64,000 nucleotides of DNA from an uncultured Stenotrophomonas sp. (GCA_913775725.1 CAJYNG010000022.1:62001-126000), one strand, 5' to 3'; counted from the first letter of the stretch, positions 55,010 through 64,000 are shown. Made by a program: numbers and translations. The notes: generated by a model from the letters alone, not told the origin.

Positions 55010-56866
55010 TCAGCGCAGCATCTGCTGCAGGGCATCGGCGATATCGGTAAAGGCGCCGTTGAGATCCGGGCCCGGTGTGGCGGTCGCGCGGGCCAACGGA
55101 CGGCCCTGCGCGGCGACGATGATCTTCAGTGAGCGCAGCAGGCGTGCTGCGGCTTCGGCCTGTGGATGACCCTCGCGCTGCGCGCGCAACAGCGCCTGCA
55201 CCGCCGGATTGTCCAGGTTGAGGTACAGCCGCGAGGGTGCGCGCGATTCGATGCGTGCGGTGAACTGCCGGGCCAGGCGCAGCGCGGCCATCGAAACGCG
55301 CTTGTCGTTCTCATCGTCTTCCAGGCGCTGCTTCAGCTCAGCCTCGCGGTCGGGTACCACCACCACCGGCAGCGACTCGGGGCTGAAGCGTGCCGGCAGC
55401 AGCTGCTCGCCATCGCCCAGCTGCTCGCGCAGCCATGCCAACTGCGCCTCGTCGAGGCTGTCATCGCTGCGGAACAGCGCACGGTTGCCCTGTTCGGTCC
55501 CCAGTTCAACCAGGCGCAGGCCCTTGGCCTGGGCCCAGCGACGCAGGAACGGCACCACCGCATAGCGATGGCCATGCGCGACCGGCACGCCCATCGCGCG
55601 GAACAGCATTTCCTCGAAGCCGCCGCCGTTGTCGAGAATCACGTGCACGGCACCGTGTGCAGGCAGCGCACTGGCGGGCAGATCGCCCTGCGAGGTCGGC
55701 ACGCGCACGTGTTCCAGCAGCAGGTCGAACAGGCGGTCATCGCACAGCGCCGCACCCAGCAGCGCCTCGTTGTGGCGGCTCAATACGCGTCGCCACGCTT
55801 CCGGCTGCTGCCGCGCGACGTCGGCCAGGCCATCAATCAGCGCCTCCAGCAGCGCATGCTGCACGGCGCGGTACTGGTCATCGCGCTGCAGATCTTCGCG
55901 GCTGGCGGTAGGCGTGAGCCGGGAGGATTCGATCACCCCGCCGATGAAACCCGCCCACGGCGGCAGCAGGTCGCGCGCGTCGTCGTCCAGCAGCATGCCG
56001 CGCACGAACACCGACAGGTTGCGGTTGTCGCTGGTGCCGTAGGTAGCGCCGTCCTGCACCCACAACAGGCCGGTGGCATCACTGACGCCGTCGGCGCGCA
56101 GCGGCACGGTGACGATCGGCTCGAAATCATGTTCGAAACGCGCGGCGAACTGCAGCGCCTGGCGGCGCGCCTGCACCGGATGCAGGGCAACATCCCCCAG
56201 GCCGCGCCACGGCGGCGGCTCGGGGTTGAGCGCTTCGGCCGCAGCACCGATGAAGATCGGCTCGGACAGCAGCGCGCAGTAACGGCCCAGTACCTCGTGC
56301 AGGCGCGCCTCGTTGGCCAGCGACAGGAAATCCGGATGCAGTTCCAGCTCCACCTCGGTGCCAACCGCGCGCGCCGGCATTTCGCTGACGGTGTACTGCT
56401 CGGCGTTGCTGGATACGTACAGATGGCCCAGATCCGGCGTCTTGTACGAGGTGGTACGCACGCTGACCCGGCGCGCCAGCACGAAGGCCGACAGGAAACC
56501 GAGGCCGAACATGCCGATCAGGCCTTCATCGTCCTCACCGCCCTGGCGCAGGCCACGGGTATAGCCAACGCCGACGGTGGCCAGGTAATCGTGGATCTCC
56601 TGGCGGGTCAGGCCGGCACCGGTATCGGTGATGCGCAGCACGCCGGCAGCGGCATCGACCTGCACCGAAATGCGCGAAGGCACTTCGATGCCGGGCTGTT
56701 CGATGCGGCGGCGGATGATCGAGTCGTGTGCGTTCTGCACCAGCTCACGCAGCGCCACCACCGGGGTGGAATACAGGTGCTTGCCCAGCACCGTCATCAG
56801 TCCATTGAGATCGACCCCGGCGCGACGGATTTCGGCGTTGGGGGCGGTGAGCGCGGTGTCCTGCAT
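55010..56866 (-). CDS. Divergent Hsp90-family chaperone ATPase (not HtpG-like in its signature)
   Basis: This 618-residue protein has the GHKL ATP site of Hsp90: ALRELVQNAHDSI (E and N of the N box), ITDTGAGLTRQEI and LIGMFGLGFLSAFVL. The general order and length follow HtpG (624), including a middle domain with RGMLLDDDARDLLPPWAGFIGGVIESSRLTPTASRE. It differs strongly from E. coli HtpG at the N terminus and in the lid (YLATVGVGYTRGLR in place of HLGTIAKSGTKSF). The ATG at 56866 follows AGGAG by 11 bases. A TPR-like protein gene follows. Classical HtpG is presumably elsewhere. Confidence 0.82.
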   Translation of the reverse strand: MQDTALTAPNAEIRRAGVDLNGLMTVLGKHLYSTPVVALRELVQNAHDSIIRRRIEQPGIEVPSRISVQVDAAAGVLRITDTGAGLTRQEIHDYLATVGVGYTRGLRQGGEDDEGLIGMFGLGFLSAFVLARRVSVRTTSYKTPDLGHLYVSSNAEQYTVSEMPARAVGTEVELELHPDFLSLANEARLHEVLGRYCALLSEPIFIGAAAEALNPEPPPWRGLGDVALHPVQARRQALQFAARFEHDFEPIVTVPLRADGVSDATGLLWVQDGATYGTSDNRNLSVFVRGMLLDDDARDLLPPWAGFIGGVIESSRLTPTASREDLQRDDQYRAVQHALLEALIDGLADVARQQPEAWRRVLSRHNEALLGAALCDDRLFDLLLEHVRVPTSQGDLPASALPAHGAVHVILDNGGGFEEMLFRAMGVPVAHGHRYAVVPFLRRWAQAKGLRLVELGTEQGNRALFRSDDSLDEAQLAWLREQLGDGEQLLPARFSPESLPVVVVPDREAELKQRLEDDENDKRVSMAALRLARQFTARIESRAPSRLYLNLDNPAVQALLRAQREGHPQAEAAARLLRSLKIIVAAQGRPLARATATPGPDLNGAFTDIADALQQMLR

Positions 56867-56891
56867 GTAATCGTTTACTCCTGGGCACGGA

Positions 56892-56911
56892 AAGACGCCA
56901 GAGGGCGTCTT
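56892..56911 (-). promoter_or_regulatory. Leader hairpin upstream of the Hsp90-like gene
   Basis: A perfect 8-base stem AAGACGCC/GGCGTCTT with an AGAG/CTCT tetraloop lies 9 bases upstream of the AGGAG ribosome site (56878-56882). It could be a leader structure that affects translation. The position is suggestive only. Confidence 0.35.
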
Positions 56912-56969
56912 CGTCGAGCGGGAAAAACTAGCACAGTGAAGCTGACCGTTACTGCATTGGACATGTGTC

Positions 56970-57095
56970 GCGCCGAGCCGATGCTCGGCTGCTCTTCGCT
57001 CTTTGTAGAGTCGAGCCATGCTCGACTGCTGTTTGGCCACCCGTCGAGCATGGCTCGACGCTACAAAAAGCAGCCGAGCGTGGGCTCGGCTCTAC
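56970..57095. repeat. Array of four GTAG palindromes (SMAG-like)
   Basis: Units are CGCCGAGCcgatGCTCGGCTGC (56970-56991), GTAGAGTCGAGccatgCTCGAC (57005-57026), GTCGAGcatggCTCGACGCTAC (57043-57064) and AGCCGAGCgtggGCTCGGCTCTAC (57072-57095). Orientations alternate, giving nested inverted repeats between the Hsp90-like gene and radA. Confidence 0.85.
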
Positions 57096-57105
57096 AGTAC
57101 CGGCA

Positions 57106-58482
57106 TCACGCCGCGTCGATGGCCTCGGACAGCCGCTCCACCGCGATCACTTCCATACCCTTCACCGAACCGCCCTTGGGCGCATTGGCCTTGGGCACGA
57201 TGGCGCGTTTGAAGCCATGGGTGGCGGCCTCGCGAAGGCGGTCTTCGCCATTGGGCACCGGGCGGATCTCGCCGGACAGACCGACTTCGCCGAAGGCGAT
57301 GGTCTTCTCCGCCAGCGGACGGTCCTGCAGCGAGGACAATACCGCCAGCAGCACTGGAAGGTCGGCAGCGGTCTCCTGCACGCGGATGCCACCGACCACA
57401 TTGACGAACACGTCCTGATCGCCGACCAGCACACCGCCGTGGCGATGCAGCACTGCCAGCAGCATGGCCAGACGGTTCTGCTCCAAGCCAACCGCGACAC
57501 GGCGCGGGTTCGACAGCGGCGACGCATCGACCAGTGCCTGCACCTCCACCAGCAGCGGCCGGGTGCCCTCGCGGGTGACCATCACGCAGCTGCCCGGTTG
57601 ATGGGTGCTGCCACCGGACAGGAAGATCGCCGACGGATTGGAGACTTCCTTCAGGCCCTTGTCGCCCATCGCGAACACGCCCAGCTCGTTGACCGCACCG
57701 AAGCGGTTCTTGAAGGCGCGCAGCAGGCGGAAGCGGCTGCCGCTCTCGCCTTCGAAATACAGCACCGCATCGACCATGTGTTCCAGCACGCGCGGGCCGG
57801 CAATACCACCCTCCTTGGTCACGTGGCCGACCAGGAACACGGCGGTGCCGGTCTCCTTGGCGAAGCGCACCAGCCGCGCCGCGCTCTCACGTACCTGGCT
57901 GACCGCACCCGGCGCGGCGGTCAGGCTCTCGGTCCACAGGGTCTGCACCGAGTCGGCCACGATCAGCCGCGGACCGGCCTTGGACGCATGCAGCAGGATC
58001 GACTCGACCCCGGTCTCGGCCAGCGCATTGACCCCGTCCAGTGGCAGCTCCAGGCGGTGCGCGCGCCCGGCCACCTGCGCCAGCGACTCTTCGCCGGTGA
58101 CGTAGAGCACCGGCAGTTCGGCCGCCATCTTCGCCACCGCCTGCAGCAGCAGCGTCGACTTGCCGATGCCGGGGTCGCCACCGACCAGCACCACTGCGCC
58201 CTCGACCAGGCCGCCGCCGAGCACGCGATCAAACTCGCCGATGCCGGTCGAGACCCGCCGGTGCTCGGTCTGCTCCACGTCCTTCAGGGCGGTGATCTTC
58301 GGCGGGTCGATCTTGCCGGCCCAGCCGGCCCGGCGCGAGGCCGGCGCCTTGGCGGCCGCCGCGCTCTCCAGCACGATTTCCGACAGCGAGTTCCAGGCGT
58401 TGCACTCGGTGCACTGGCCCTGCCACTTGCTGAATTCGGCGCCGCATTCATTGCAGACGTAGGCGGTGCGGGCTTTTGCCAT
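57106..58482 (-). CDS. radA: DNA repair protein RadA
   Basis: This 458-residue RecA-like ATPase processes recombination intermediates and drives branch migration. An N-terminal C4 zinc finger (CNECGAEFSKWQGQCTECNAWN), Walker A GGDPGIGKST, Walker B RLIVADSVQTLW and the RadA signature KNRFGAVNELGVF are present. The C-terminal Lon-like domain has VGGIRVQETAADLPVLLAVLSSLQDRPL. Length is normal (E. coli 460). It lies alone between a repeat array and the cyclic-di-GMP gene. Confidence 0.96.
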   Translation of the reverse strand: MAKARTAYVCNECGAEFSKWQGQCTECNAWNSLSEIVLESAAAAKAPASRRAGWAGKIDPPKITALKDVEQTEHRRVSTGIGEFDRVLGGGLVEGAVVLVGGDPGIGKSTLLLQAVAKMAAELPVLYVTGEESLAQVAGRAHRLELPLDGVNALAETGVESILLHASKAGPRLIVADSVQTLWTESLTAAPGAVSQVRESAARLVRFAKETGTAVFLVGHVTKEGGIAGPRVLEHMVDAVLYFEGESGSRFRLLRAFKNRFGAVNELGVFAMGDKGLKEVSNPSAIFLSGGSTHQPGSCVMVTREGTRPLLVEVQALVDASPLSNPRRVAVGLEQNRLAMLLAVLHRHGGVLVGDQDVFVNVVGGIRVQETAADLPVLLAVLSSLQDRPLAEKTIAFGEVGLSGEIRPVPNGEDRLREAATHGFKRAIVPKANAPKGGSVKGMEVIAVERLSEAIDAA

Positions 58483-58631
58483 CGGATGATTTCCAGCAAC
58501 GGGAACAGGCGTGGCAGGATAGCCGAGCCGGGTCGCAGGTGCTGCGACCGCTCAAGTCCCGCCCGCCCGCGCCGATAGCTGTCGCGGGCGTGCGCCTTGC
58601 GGGCGCCCCTCCTTCCCCCACTGGATTCAAC

Positions 58632-60689
58632 ATGACTGGCAGTTACAGTCAGAGCCTGGTCGCCATCTCCCTGCTGGTGGCCATTCTTGCTTCGTACACG
58701 GCACTGGACATGGCCGGCCGCCTGGCCACGGCCGAGGGCCGCGTGGCCCGCTGGTGGCTGGCCGGCGGTGCAGCAGCGATGGGCCTGGGTATCTGGTCGA
58801 TGCATTTCATCGGCATGCTGGCCTTCGACCTGCCGATTCCGGTTGGCTACGATCTCGGCATCACCCTGTACTCGCTGACCGTGTCGATCGGCGCCTCGGC
58901 CTATGCGCTGTGGCTGGTGTCGCGGCCCAGCCTGCCCTGGCGACGCCTGCTGGCCGGCGCCGTGCTGATGGGCCTGGGCATTGCCACCATGCACTACCTC
59001 GGCATGGCCGCGATGCGCATGCAGCCTGGCATCGACTATCACCCGGGCTGGTTCGCAGCCTCCATTGCGGTGGCCATCGGCGCCGCCGGTGCCGCGCTGT
59101 GGATCGCCTTCCGCCTGCGTACCGAGCAGCGCAACACCATGCGCCTGCGCGCACTGGCTTCGCTGGTGATGGGCCTGGCCATCGTCGGCATGCACTACAC
59201 CGGCATGGCCGCGGCGCGCTTCCCAGAGGGCAGCATCTGCAGCGCGGTCGGCAGCGGTGGCATCGACACGCGCTGGCTGGCGGTGCTGGTGATCGTCACC
59301 ACCGTGGCCACGCTGGGCATCGCGCTGGTCGCCTCGCTGTTCGACCGGCAGATGCGCGTGCGCACCGGGCTGCTGGCCGATTCACTGGCACACGCCAACA
59401 ACAAGCTGATCCAGGCCGCCCTGCACGACCCGTTGACCCAGCTGCCCAACCGCATGCTGCTGCAGGACCGTATCGAGCAGGCCATCGAGAAGGCGCGGCG
59501 CCGCAACCATGCGGTGGCGGTAATGTTCTGCGACCTGGACGGCTTCAAGGCGGTCAATGATGCCTACGGACACCAGTTGGGTGATCGCCTGCTGGTGGCG
59601 GTGGCGCAGCGTATCGGCGGCCTGCTGCGGCCGCAGGACACCTTCGCCCGCCTCGGCGGCGACGAGTTCGTGATCGTGCTGGCCATCGATATTCCCGACG
59701 ATGCAGTTGTGGTGGCCGAGCGGATCATCGCGGCGGCGGGCGAACCGTTCCTGCTGGATGCAGCCGAGCTGCAGGTCAGCGCCAGCCTGGGCATCGCCCT
59801 GTATCCGGATGATGCCGGCAACGAGCGCGAGCTGATGGCACACGCCGACGCTGCGATGTACCACACCAAGGAAACGGGCCGGAACGGCTATACGTTCTTC
59901 ACCCCGTCGATGCAGCTCAGCGCCAACCGCCAGCTGCGCCTGCTGCAGGACCTGCGCAAGGCCGTGACGCGCAATGAACTGGTCCTGCATTACCAGCCCA
60001 AGTTTCCGGCCGCCGGCGCACCGGCTACCGGCGCCGAGGCACTGCTGCGCTGGCAGCACCCGGAGCTGGGCCTGCTGGCGCCGGACGTGTTCATTCCCAT
60101 CGCCGAGCGCAGCGGCCTGATCCTGCCCATCGGCGACTGGGTGCTGGACCGTGCCTGTGCGCAGTTGCGTGCGTGGCACGATGCCGGGCATACCGAATGG
60201 TCGATGGCGGTCAACCTGTCGCCGCTGCAGTTCTCGTCGCCGGCCCTGCTGGACAGCGTGCGCGAGGTGCTCGAACACCACCGCATCGAGCCGGCGCGGC
60301 TGACTCTGGAGATCACCGAGACCACGGCGATGAAGGACGTCGACGCCAGCCTGGCGATTCTCAACGACCTGACCGCGATGGGCGTGCACATTGCCATCGA
60401 CGACTTCGGCACCGGCTATTCGAGCCTGTTGTACCTGAAGCGGATGCCGGCGACCGAACTGAAGATCGACCGTGCGTTCGTGCGTGACCTGGAGTGCAAT
60501 GACGAGGACGCGGCCATCGTGTCGTCGATCATCGCACTGGGCCGCACCCTGCAGCTGCAGGTGGTGGCCGAAGGCGTGGAGACGCAGGCGCAGCGCGAGT
60601 ACCTGAGCGAACTGGGGTGTGATCAGTTGCAGGGTTATCACCTGGGCCGACCGATGGACGCCGAGGAGTTCCTGCGCCGGGTGGGGTGA
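58632..60689 (+). CDS. MHYT-GGDEF-EAL cyclic-di-GMP protein
   Basis: This 685-residue inner-membrane enzyme has three MHYT-type sensor motifs (MHFIGM, MHYLGM, MHYTGM) within seven helices over about 1-245. A GGDEF domain has its intact site GGDEF in ARLGGDEFVIVL. An EAL domain has EALLRW, the metal-binding residues in NLSPLQF and EITE, and DDFGTGYSSL. Both catalytic sites look intact, so it may have either or both activities. MHYT domains are thought to bind copper and sense oxygen, CO or NO. It is similar in layout to Pseudomonas MucR/NbdA. The ATG at 58632 starts the first helix. Confidence 0.92.
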   Translation: MTGSYSQSLVAISLLVAILASYTALDMAGRLATAEGRVARWWLAGGAAAMGLGIWSMHFIGMLAFDLPIPVGYDLGITLYSLTVSIGASAYALWLVSRPSLPWRRLLAGAVLMGLGIATMHYLGMAAMRMQPGIDYHPGWFAASIAVAIGAAGAALWIAFRLRTEQRNTMRLRALASLVMGLAIVGMHYTGMAAARFPEGSICSAVGSGGIDTRWLAVLVIVTTVATLGIALVASLFDRQMRVRTGLLADSLAHANNKLIQAALHDPLTQLPNRMLLQDRIEQAIEKARRRNHAVAVMFCDLDGFKAVNDAYGHQLGDRLLVAVAQRIGGLLRPQDTFARLGGDEFVIVLAIDIPDDAVVVAERIIAAAGEPFLLDAAELQVSASLGIALYPDDAGNERELMAHADAAMYHTKETGRNGYTFFTPSMQLSANRQLRLLQDLRKAVTRNELVLHYQPKFPAAGAPATGAEALLRWQHPELGLLAPDVFIPIAERSGLILPIGDWVLDRACAQLRAWHDAGHTEWSMAVNLSPLQFSSPALLDSVREVLEHHRIEPARLTLEITETTAMKDVDASLAILNDLTAMGVHIAIDDFGTGYSSLLYLKRMPATELKIDRAFVRDLECNDEDAAIVSSIIALGRTLQLQVVAEGVETQAQREYLSELGCDQLQGYHLGRPMDAEEFLRRVG

Positions 60690-60701
60690 GGCCCCGGTTT
60701 C

Positions 60702-60740
60702 GGGGTCGGATCCCTTGCCGCAGGCCAGGGCTCTGACCCC
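60702..60740. repeat. GGGGTCGGATCCC-type palindrome
   Basis: The unit begins GGGGTCGGATCCCTT and ends AGGGCTCTGACCCC, pairing with mismatches. It is related to the unit at 47720-47760. It lies 13 bases after the MHYT-GGDEF-EAL stop codon. Confidence 0.7.
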
Positions 60741-60754
60741 ATCCACCCGCCAAC

Positions 60755-60781
60755 AAAAAGGCCGCCCGAGGGCGGCCTTTC
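60755..60781. terminator. Bidirectional intrinsic terminator
   Basis: A long GC stem (AAGGCCGCCC/GGGCGGCCTT around a GA centre) is flanked by an A-run on one side and Ts on the other. It serves the cyo operon on the minus strand (T5 tail) and the cyclic-di-GMP gene on the plus strand. It ends 24 bases from the cyoD stop. Confidence 0.88.
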
Positions 60782-60804
60782 TGCGTGGCAACGTCGCGAA
60801 GACG

Positions 60805-61146
60805 TCAGTGCATCATGTGCACGTTCATGTTGTGCATGACCCACAGGGTACCGATCACGATGATGCCGATCACCACGACGGTGAAGGCCGCAGCGTTGAC
60901 GTTCCAGCGGCTTTCCGAAGAGCGATCCAGGTGCAGGAAGAACACCAGGTGGACCAGCATCTGCAGCACAGCAGTGATCGCGATCACCACACCGTTGACG
61001 GTGCGCGAGAAGTCGCCCGACATCACCATCCAGAACGGGATGACGGTCAGCACCACCGCCAGCACGAAGCCGATCAGGTAGGACTTGACGCTGCCATGGC
61101 TCTCGCCGCCGGCTGCGTGGTCGTGTGCATGGTTGTCATGTGCCAT
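60805..61146 (-). CDS. cyoD: Cytochrome bo3 ubiquinol oxidase subunit IV
   Basis: This 113-residue membrane subunit with three helices (SYLIGFVLAVVLTVIPFWMVM, VNGVVIAITAVLQMLVHLVFFLHL, VNAAAFTVVVIGIIVIGTLWVMHNM) assists assembly of the copper site. The N terminus is histidine-rich ([19 protein letters not shown]). The start shares bases with the cyoC stop (TAATG). Its length matches E. coli CyoD (109). It is the final gene in the visible operon, followed by the terminator; no cyoE is adjacent. Confidence 0.93.
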   Translation of the reverse strand: MAHDNHAHDHAAGGESHGSVKSYLIGFVLAVVLTVIPFWMVMSGDFSRTVNGVVIAITAVLQMLVHLVFFLHLDRSSESRWNVNAAAFTVVVIGIIVIGTLWVMHNMNVHMMH

Positions 61147-61784
61147 TACAGCGCTCCATTGAGGTAGACGACGGAGAACACGCCGATCCAGATCAGGTCC
61201 AGGAAGTGCCAGAACAGGCTCAGGCACGCCATGCGGGTCTTGTTGGTCGGGGTCAGGCCGTACTTCTTCAGCTGCACGAACATCACCAGCAGCCACAGCA
61301 GGCCGGCGCTGACGTGCAGGCCGTGGGTACCGACCAGGGCGAAGAACGCCGACAGGAAGGCACTGCGGTCCGGACCGTAGCCCTGATGGATCAGATGCTG
61401 GAACTCATAGACTTCCATGCACATGAAGCCGAAGCCCAGCAGCCAGGTGATGCCCAGCCACAGGTACATCTGGCCCATCTGCTTGCGGTGCATGGCAATC
61501 ATGCCCAGGCCGAAGGTCAGCGACGAGGTCAGCAGCAGCGCGGTTTCCCACGCCACGAACGGCAGTTCGAACAGGTCCTTCGCGGTGGGACCACCATCGG
61601 TACCGCCGGACAGCACCACGTAGGTGGCGAACAGCGAGGCGAAGATGAGGCAGTCGCTCATCAGGTACACCCAGAAACCGAAGACGGTGTTGCCGCCGGT
61701 GTCGTGGTGCTCGTGGTCGTCATGGCCATGGGCCGCCGCTTGCGCGGCGTGCCCGTGGCTCAGGGTCGAGGTATTGGTGCTCAT
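61146..61784 (-). CDS. cyoC: Cytochrome bo3 ubiquinol oxidase subunit III
   Basis: This 212-residue five-helix subunit has [71 protein letters not shown] and [23 protein letters not shown]. The N-terminal 20 residues are histidine-rich ([19 protein letters not shown]), unlike E. coli CyoC. The start is ATG 61784, overlapping the cyoB stop by four bases. Confidence 0.95.
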   Translation of the reverse strand: MSTNTSTLSHGHAAQAAAHGHDDHEHHDTGGNTVFGFWVYLMSDCLIFASLFATYVVLSGGTDGGPTAKDLFELPFVAWETALLLTSSLTFGLGMIAMHRKQMGQMYLWLGITWLLGFGFMCMEVYEFQHLIHQGYGPDRSAFLSAFFALVGTHGLHVSAGLLWLLVMFVQLKKYGLTPTNKTRMACLSLFWHFLDLIWIGVFSVVYLNGAL

Positions 61785-63784
61785 GCCTTCAGCTCCGACT
61801 TCACCAGGCCCTGGGATTCCAGGTGCTTGCGGTGTTCGTTCTCGATGCGTTCCACCTCGGCGGCCGGGACCCAGTAGTCCACGTCCTGGTCGAAGGTGCG
61901 GTAGATGAACGTGGCGATCATGCCGACGAAGCCGACGATGGCCAGCCACCAGATGTGCCAGATCATCGCGAAGCCGAACACCAGGCTGAAGGCACCGATG
62001 ACAACGCCCGTGCCGGTGTTGCGCGGCATGTGGATGTCGGTGTACCTGGCCGGCCTCGGCCACGCTTCACCACGCTGCTTGCGCTCCCAGAAATCGTCCA
62101 GCTCGGTGACTTCCGGCAGGCTGCCGAAGTTGTAGAAGGCCGGCGGCGAAGAGGTTTCCCACTCCAGCGTACGGGCATCCCACGGGTCGCCGGTCAGGTC
62201 GGCGGTCTTCTTGCGGTCGCGGATGGACACGGCCACCTGGATGATCTGGCACAGGATGCCGGCACCCACGATGAAGGCACCTGCAGCAGCCACCAGCAGC
62301 AGCGGCTCGTAGGCCGGGTTGACGGTGCTCTGCAGACGACGGGTCATACCCATGAAGCCCAGCACGTACATCGGCATGAAGGTTACGTAGAAGCCGATGA
62401 ACCAGCACCAGAACGCGCACTTGCCCCAGAACTCATTGAGGCGGAAGCCGAACATCTTCGGCCACCAGTAGGTGATGCCGGCGAACATGCCGAACACCAC
62501 GCCGCCGATGATGACGTTGTGGAAGTGGGCGATCAGGAACAGGCTGTTGTGCAGCACGAAGTCGATGGCCGGGATCGCCAGCATCACGCCGGTCATGCCG
62601 CCGATGGTGAAGGTGACCATGAAGCCGATGGTCCACAGCACGGGCGTGGTGAACTGCACGCGACCGCGGAACATGGTGAACAGCCAGTTGAAGATCTTCA
62701 CGCCGGTCGGGATCGAGATGATCATCGTCGTGATGCCGAAGAAGGCATTGACGTTGGCACCCGAGCCCATGGTGAAGAAGTGGTGCAGCCACACGATGAA
62801 CGACAGCACGCCGATGCAGGCGGTGGCGTAGACCATGCCCTTGTAGCCGAACAGCGCCTTGCGCGAGAAGGTCGCGATGACTTCGGAGAACACACCGAAC
62901 GCCGGCAGGACCAGGATGTACACCTCCGGGTGGCCCCAGATCCAGATCAGGTTGATGTACAGCATGGCGTTGCCGCCACCGTCATTGGTGAAGAAGTGCG
63001 TACCCAGGTAACGGTCCAGGGTCAGCAGCACCAGGGTGATGGTCAGCACCGGGAAGGCAGCGACGATCAGCACGTTGGTCACCAGGGCGGTCCAGGTGAA
63101 CACCGGCATCTGCATCAGCTTCATGCTGGGGGTACGCATCTTCAAGATGGTGATGAAGAAGTTGATACCGCTCAGCGTGGTACCCAGGCCTGCGACCTGT
63201 AGACCCCAGATGTAGTAGTCCATGCCTACGCTTGGACTGTATTCGATGCCCGACAGTGGCGGGAACGCCAGCCAGCCAGTGGCAGCGAACTCACCGATCC
63301 ACAGCGACAGCATGATCAGCACCGCACCGGACACGAACAGCCAGAAGCTGAGCGAGTTGACGAACGGGAACGCGACGTCGCGCGCACCGATCTGCAGCGG
63401 CACGGCCAGGTTCATCAGGCCGGTGATCAGCGGCATCGCCACGAAGAAGATCATGATCACGCCGTGGGCGGTGAAGATCTGGTCGTAGTGGTGCGGCGGC
63501 AGGTAACCCTCGGACCCGCCGACGGCGAGCGCCTGCTGGGTACGCATCATGATGGCGTCGGAGAAACCGCGCAGCAGCATAACGAAGGCGACGATGAGGT
63601 ACATCACGCCGATCTTCTTGTGATCCACCGAGGTGAACCACTCCTTCCACAGATAGCCCCACAGCTTGAACTTGGTGATCAGGGCCATGACGCCCAGGCC
63701 ACCAAGAACCGCGCCGATCAACGTCGTCAGGACGATCGGATCGTGGGGGATCGACTCAAGAGAGAGTTTTCCCAACATGTTCAT
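61781..63784 (-). CDS. cyoB: Cytochrome bo3 ubiquinol oxidase subunit I
   Basis: This catalytic subunit of 667 residues has fifteen helices, haem b, haem o3 and CuB. Visible ligand regions are the haem His in [11 protein letters not shown], CuB and crosslinked His-Tyr in WGHPEVYIL, the His pair in [10 protein letters not shown], and [20 protein letters not shown] 63784 overlaps the cyoA stop (ATGA). A second ATG at 63778 has a better-spaced GGGAG and would start MLGKLSLE, as in E. coli. The enzyme couples ubiquinol oxidation to proton pumping. Confidence 0.97.
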   Translation of the reverse strand: MNMLGKLSLESIPHDPIVLTTLIGAVLGGLGVMALITKFKLWGYLWKEWFTSVDHKKIGVMYLIVAFVMLLRGFSDAIMMRTQQALAVGGSEGYLPPHHYDQIFTAHGVIMIFFVAMPLITGLMNLAVPLQIGARDVAFPFVNSLSFWLFVSGAVLIMLSLWIGEFAATGWLAFPPLSGIEYSPSVGMDYYIWGLQVAGLGTTLSGINFFITILKMRTPSMKLMQMPVFTWTALVTNVLIVAAFPVLTITLVLLTLDRYLGTHFFTNDGGGNAMLYINLIWIWGHPEVYILVLPAFGVFSEVIATFSRKALFGYKGMVYATACIGVLSFIVWLHHFFTMGSGANVNAFFGITTMIISIPTGVKIFNWLFTMFRGRVQFTTPVLWTIGFMVTFTIGGMTGVMLAIPAIDFVLHNSLFLIAHFHNVIIGGVVFGMFAGITYWWPKMFGFRLNEFWGKCAFWCWFIGFYVTFMPMYVLGFMGMTRRLQSTVNPAYEPLLLVAAAGAFIVGAGILCQIIQVAVSIRDRKKTADLTGDPWDARTLEWETSSPPAFYNFGSLPEVTELDDFWERKQRGEAWPRPARYTDIHMPRNTGTGVVIGAFSLVFGFAMIWHIWWLAIVGFVGMIATFIYRTFDQDVDYWVPAAEVERIENEHRKHLESQGLVKSELKA

Positions 63785-64000
63785 TCTCCCGAACCCGCGT
63801 GACCGGCGTGACCGGCGGCGGCGTGTTCGTCAGCAGTGTGTCCGGCATGTTCGGCCGGAGCGGCAGCAGCGTCGGTATGGCCTTCGTGGCCCTCGTGACC
63901 TGCATGGGCATCGTGGCCTTCGGCAGCGGCACCATCGGCCGGGGCCTCGTGCTCGTGCTTCATGCCGTAGTGCTTGTTGTCGCCCATGTGCTTGGCGATG
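63781..64000 (-). CDS. cyoA: Cytochrome bo3 ubiquinol oxidase subunit II, C-terminal end
   Basis: Only the last 72 residues of CyoA are in the window. After the residues [17 protein letters not shown], they form an alanine/histidine/glycine-rich tail with 12 histidines in about 60 residues (repeats such as [10 protein letters not shown] and GHAGHAG). E. coli CyoA has a much shorter tail. The gene continues past the right edge. The stop overlaps the cyoB start. Assignment rests on operon position and this conserved tail; the cupredoxin domain lies outside. Confidence 0.85.
   Translation of the reverse strand, partial: IAKHMGDNKHYGMKHEHEAPADGAAAEGHDAHAGHEGHEGHTDAAAAPAEHAGHTADEHAAAGHAGHAGSGE

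Noticed and set aside
56867-57040. N-terminal extension of the Hsp90-like protein
   Set aside because: It reads through a GTAG repeat array and a leader hairpin; AGGAG precedes the ATG at 56866.

Overview
The window is a GC-rich, gene-dense chromosomal segment. It very probably comes from Stenotrophomonas, close to S. maltophilia, or another Xanthomonadaceae member. The reasons are the gene families and their order, the pervasive G/C third-position codon use, and above all the many short palindromes in gaps that begin with GTAG (gtagagccgag... type). These match the SMAG repeats described from S. maltophilia. I see no transposase, prophage, CRISPR array, tRNA or rRNA. About 61 protein genes fill almost all of the sequence, and no gene-free stretch exceeds about 300 bases.

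Layout. 1-7.5 kb: start of a CDF metal exporter, a secreted OB-fold-like protein, a FepA-type siderophore receptor with a Fur-like box, a DosC-type globin-coupled diguanylate cyclase, and an MFS pump divergent from an HxlR regulator with two palindromic operators. 7.5-11.8 kb: metallophosphoesterase, a QseB/QseC-like two-component pair and an esterase. 11.8-18.1 kb: a co-directional cluster of an ArnE/ArnF-like SMR pair, a DegT-type aminotransferase, an MtnX-like phosphatase, a class III aminotransferase, a GNAT/FemAB-like acyltransferase and a ureohydrolase with a full metal-ligand set. This looks like an undescribed pathway for an amine-containing metabolite or envelope modification. 18.2-24 kb: VOC protein, a ParD-like protein paired with a second methionine aminopeptidase, and an operon of BlaI-type repressor, M56-M23 fusion peptidase and TonB receptor. 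24-30.4 kb: an ArgO/ArgP-like pair and a TolC-HlyD-permease-permease exporter lacking an ATPase gene.

30.5-45.4 kb: glycine-zipper protein, a CheR-tethered chemoreceptor with a sigma-28-like promoter, two adjacent immunity-like genes (DUF596 and barstar) without toxins, mutS, catalase, a DUF937 protein, GH5 hydrolase, Hsp15, a MATE pump and small DUF1801/DUF6404 proteins. 45.4-52 kb: the conserved translation block rplS-trmD-rimM-rpsP...ffh with a CcsA/YpjD-like gene beside it, interrupted by pabC-like and nitronate monooxygenase genes. 52-58.5 kb: a secreted protein, a TPR-rich protein encoded just downstream of a divergent Hsp90-like ATPase, and radA. 58.6-64 kb: an MHYT-GGDEF-EAL protein and the cyoABCD ubiquinol oxidase operon, whose subunits carry unusual histidine-rich tails.

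The most promising candidates for new biology are the 11.8-18.1 kb aminotransferase/ureohydrolase cluster, the Hsp90-like/TPR pair, and the repressor/M56-M23/TonB receptor operon. Palindromic repeats also repeatedly supply the stop codons of genes.
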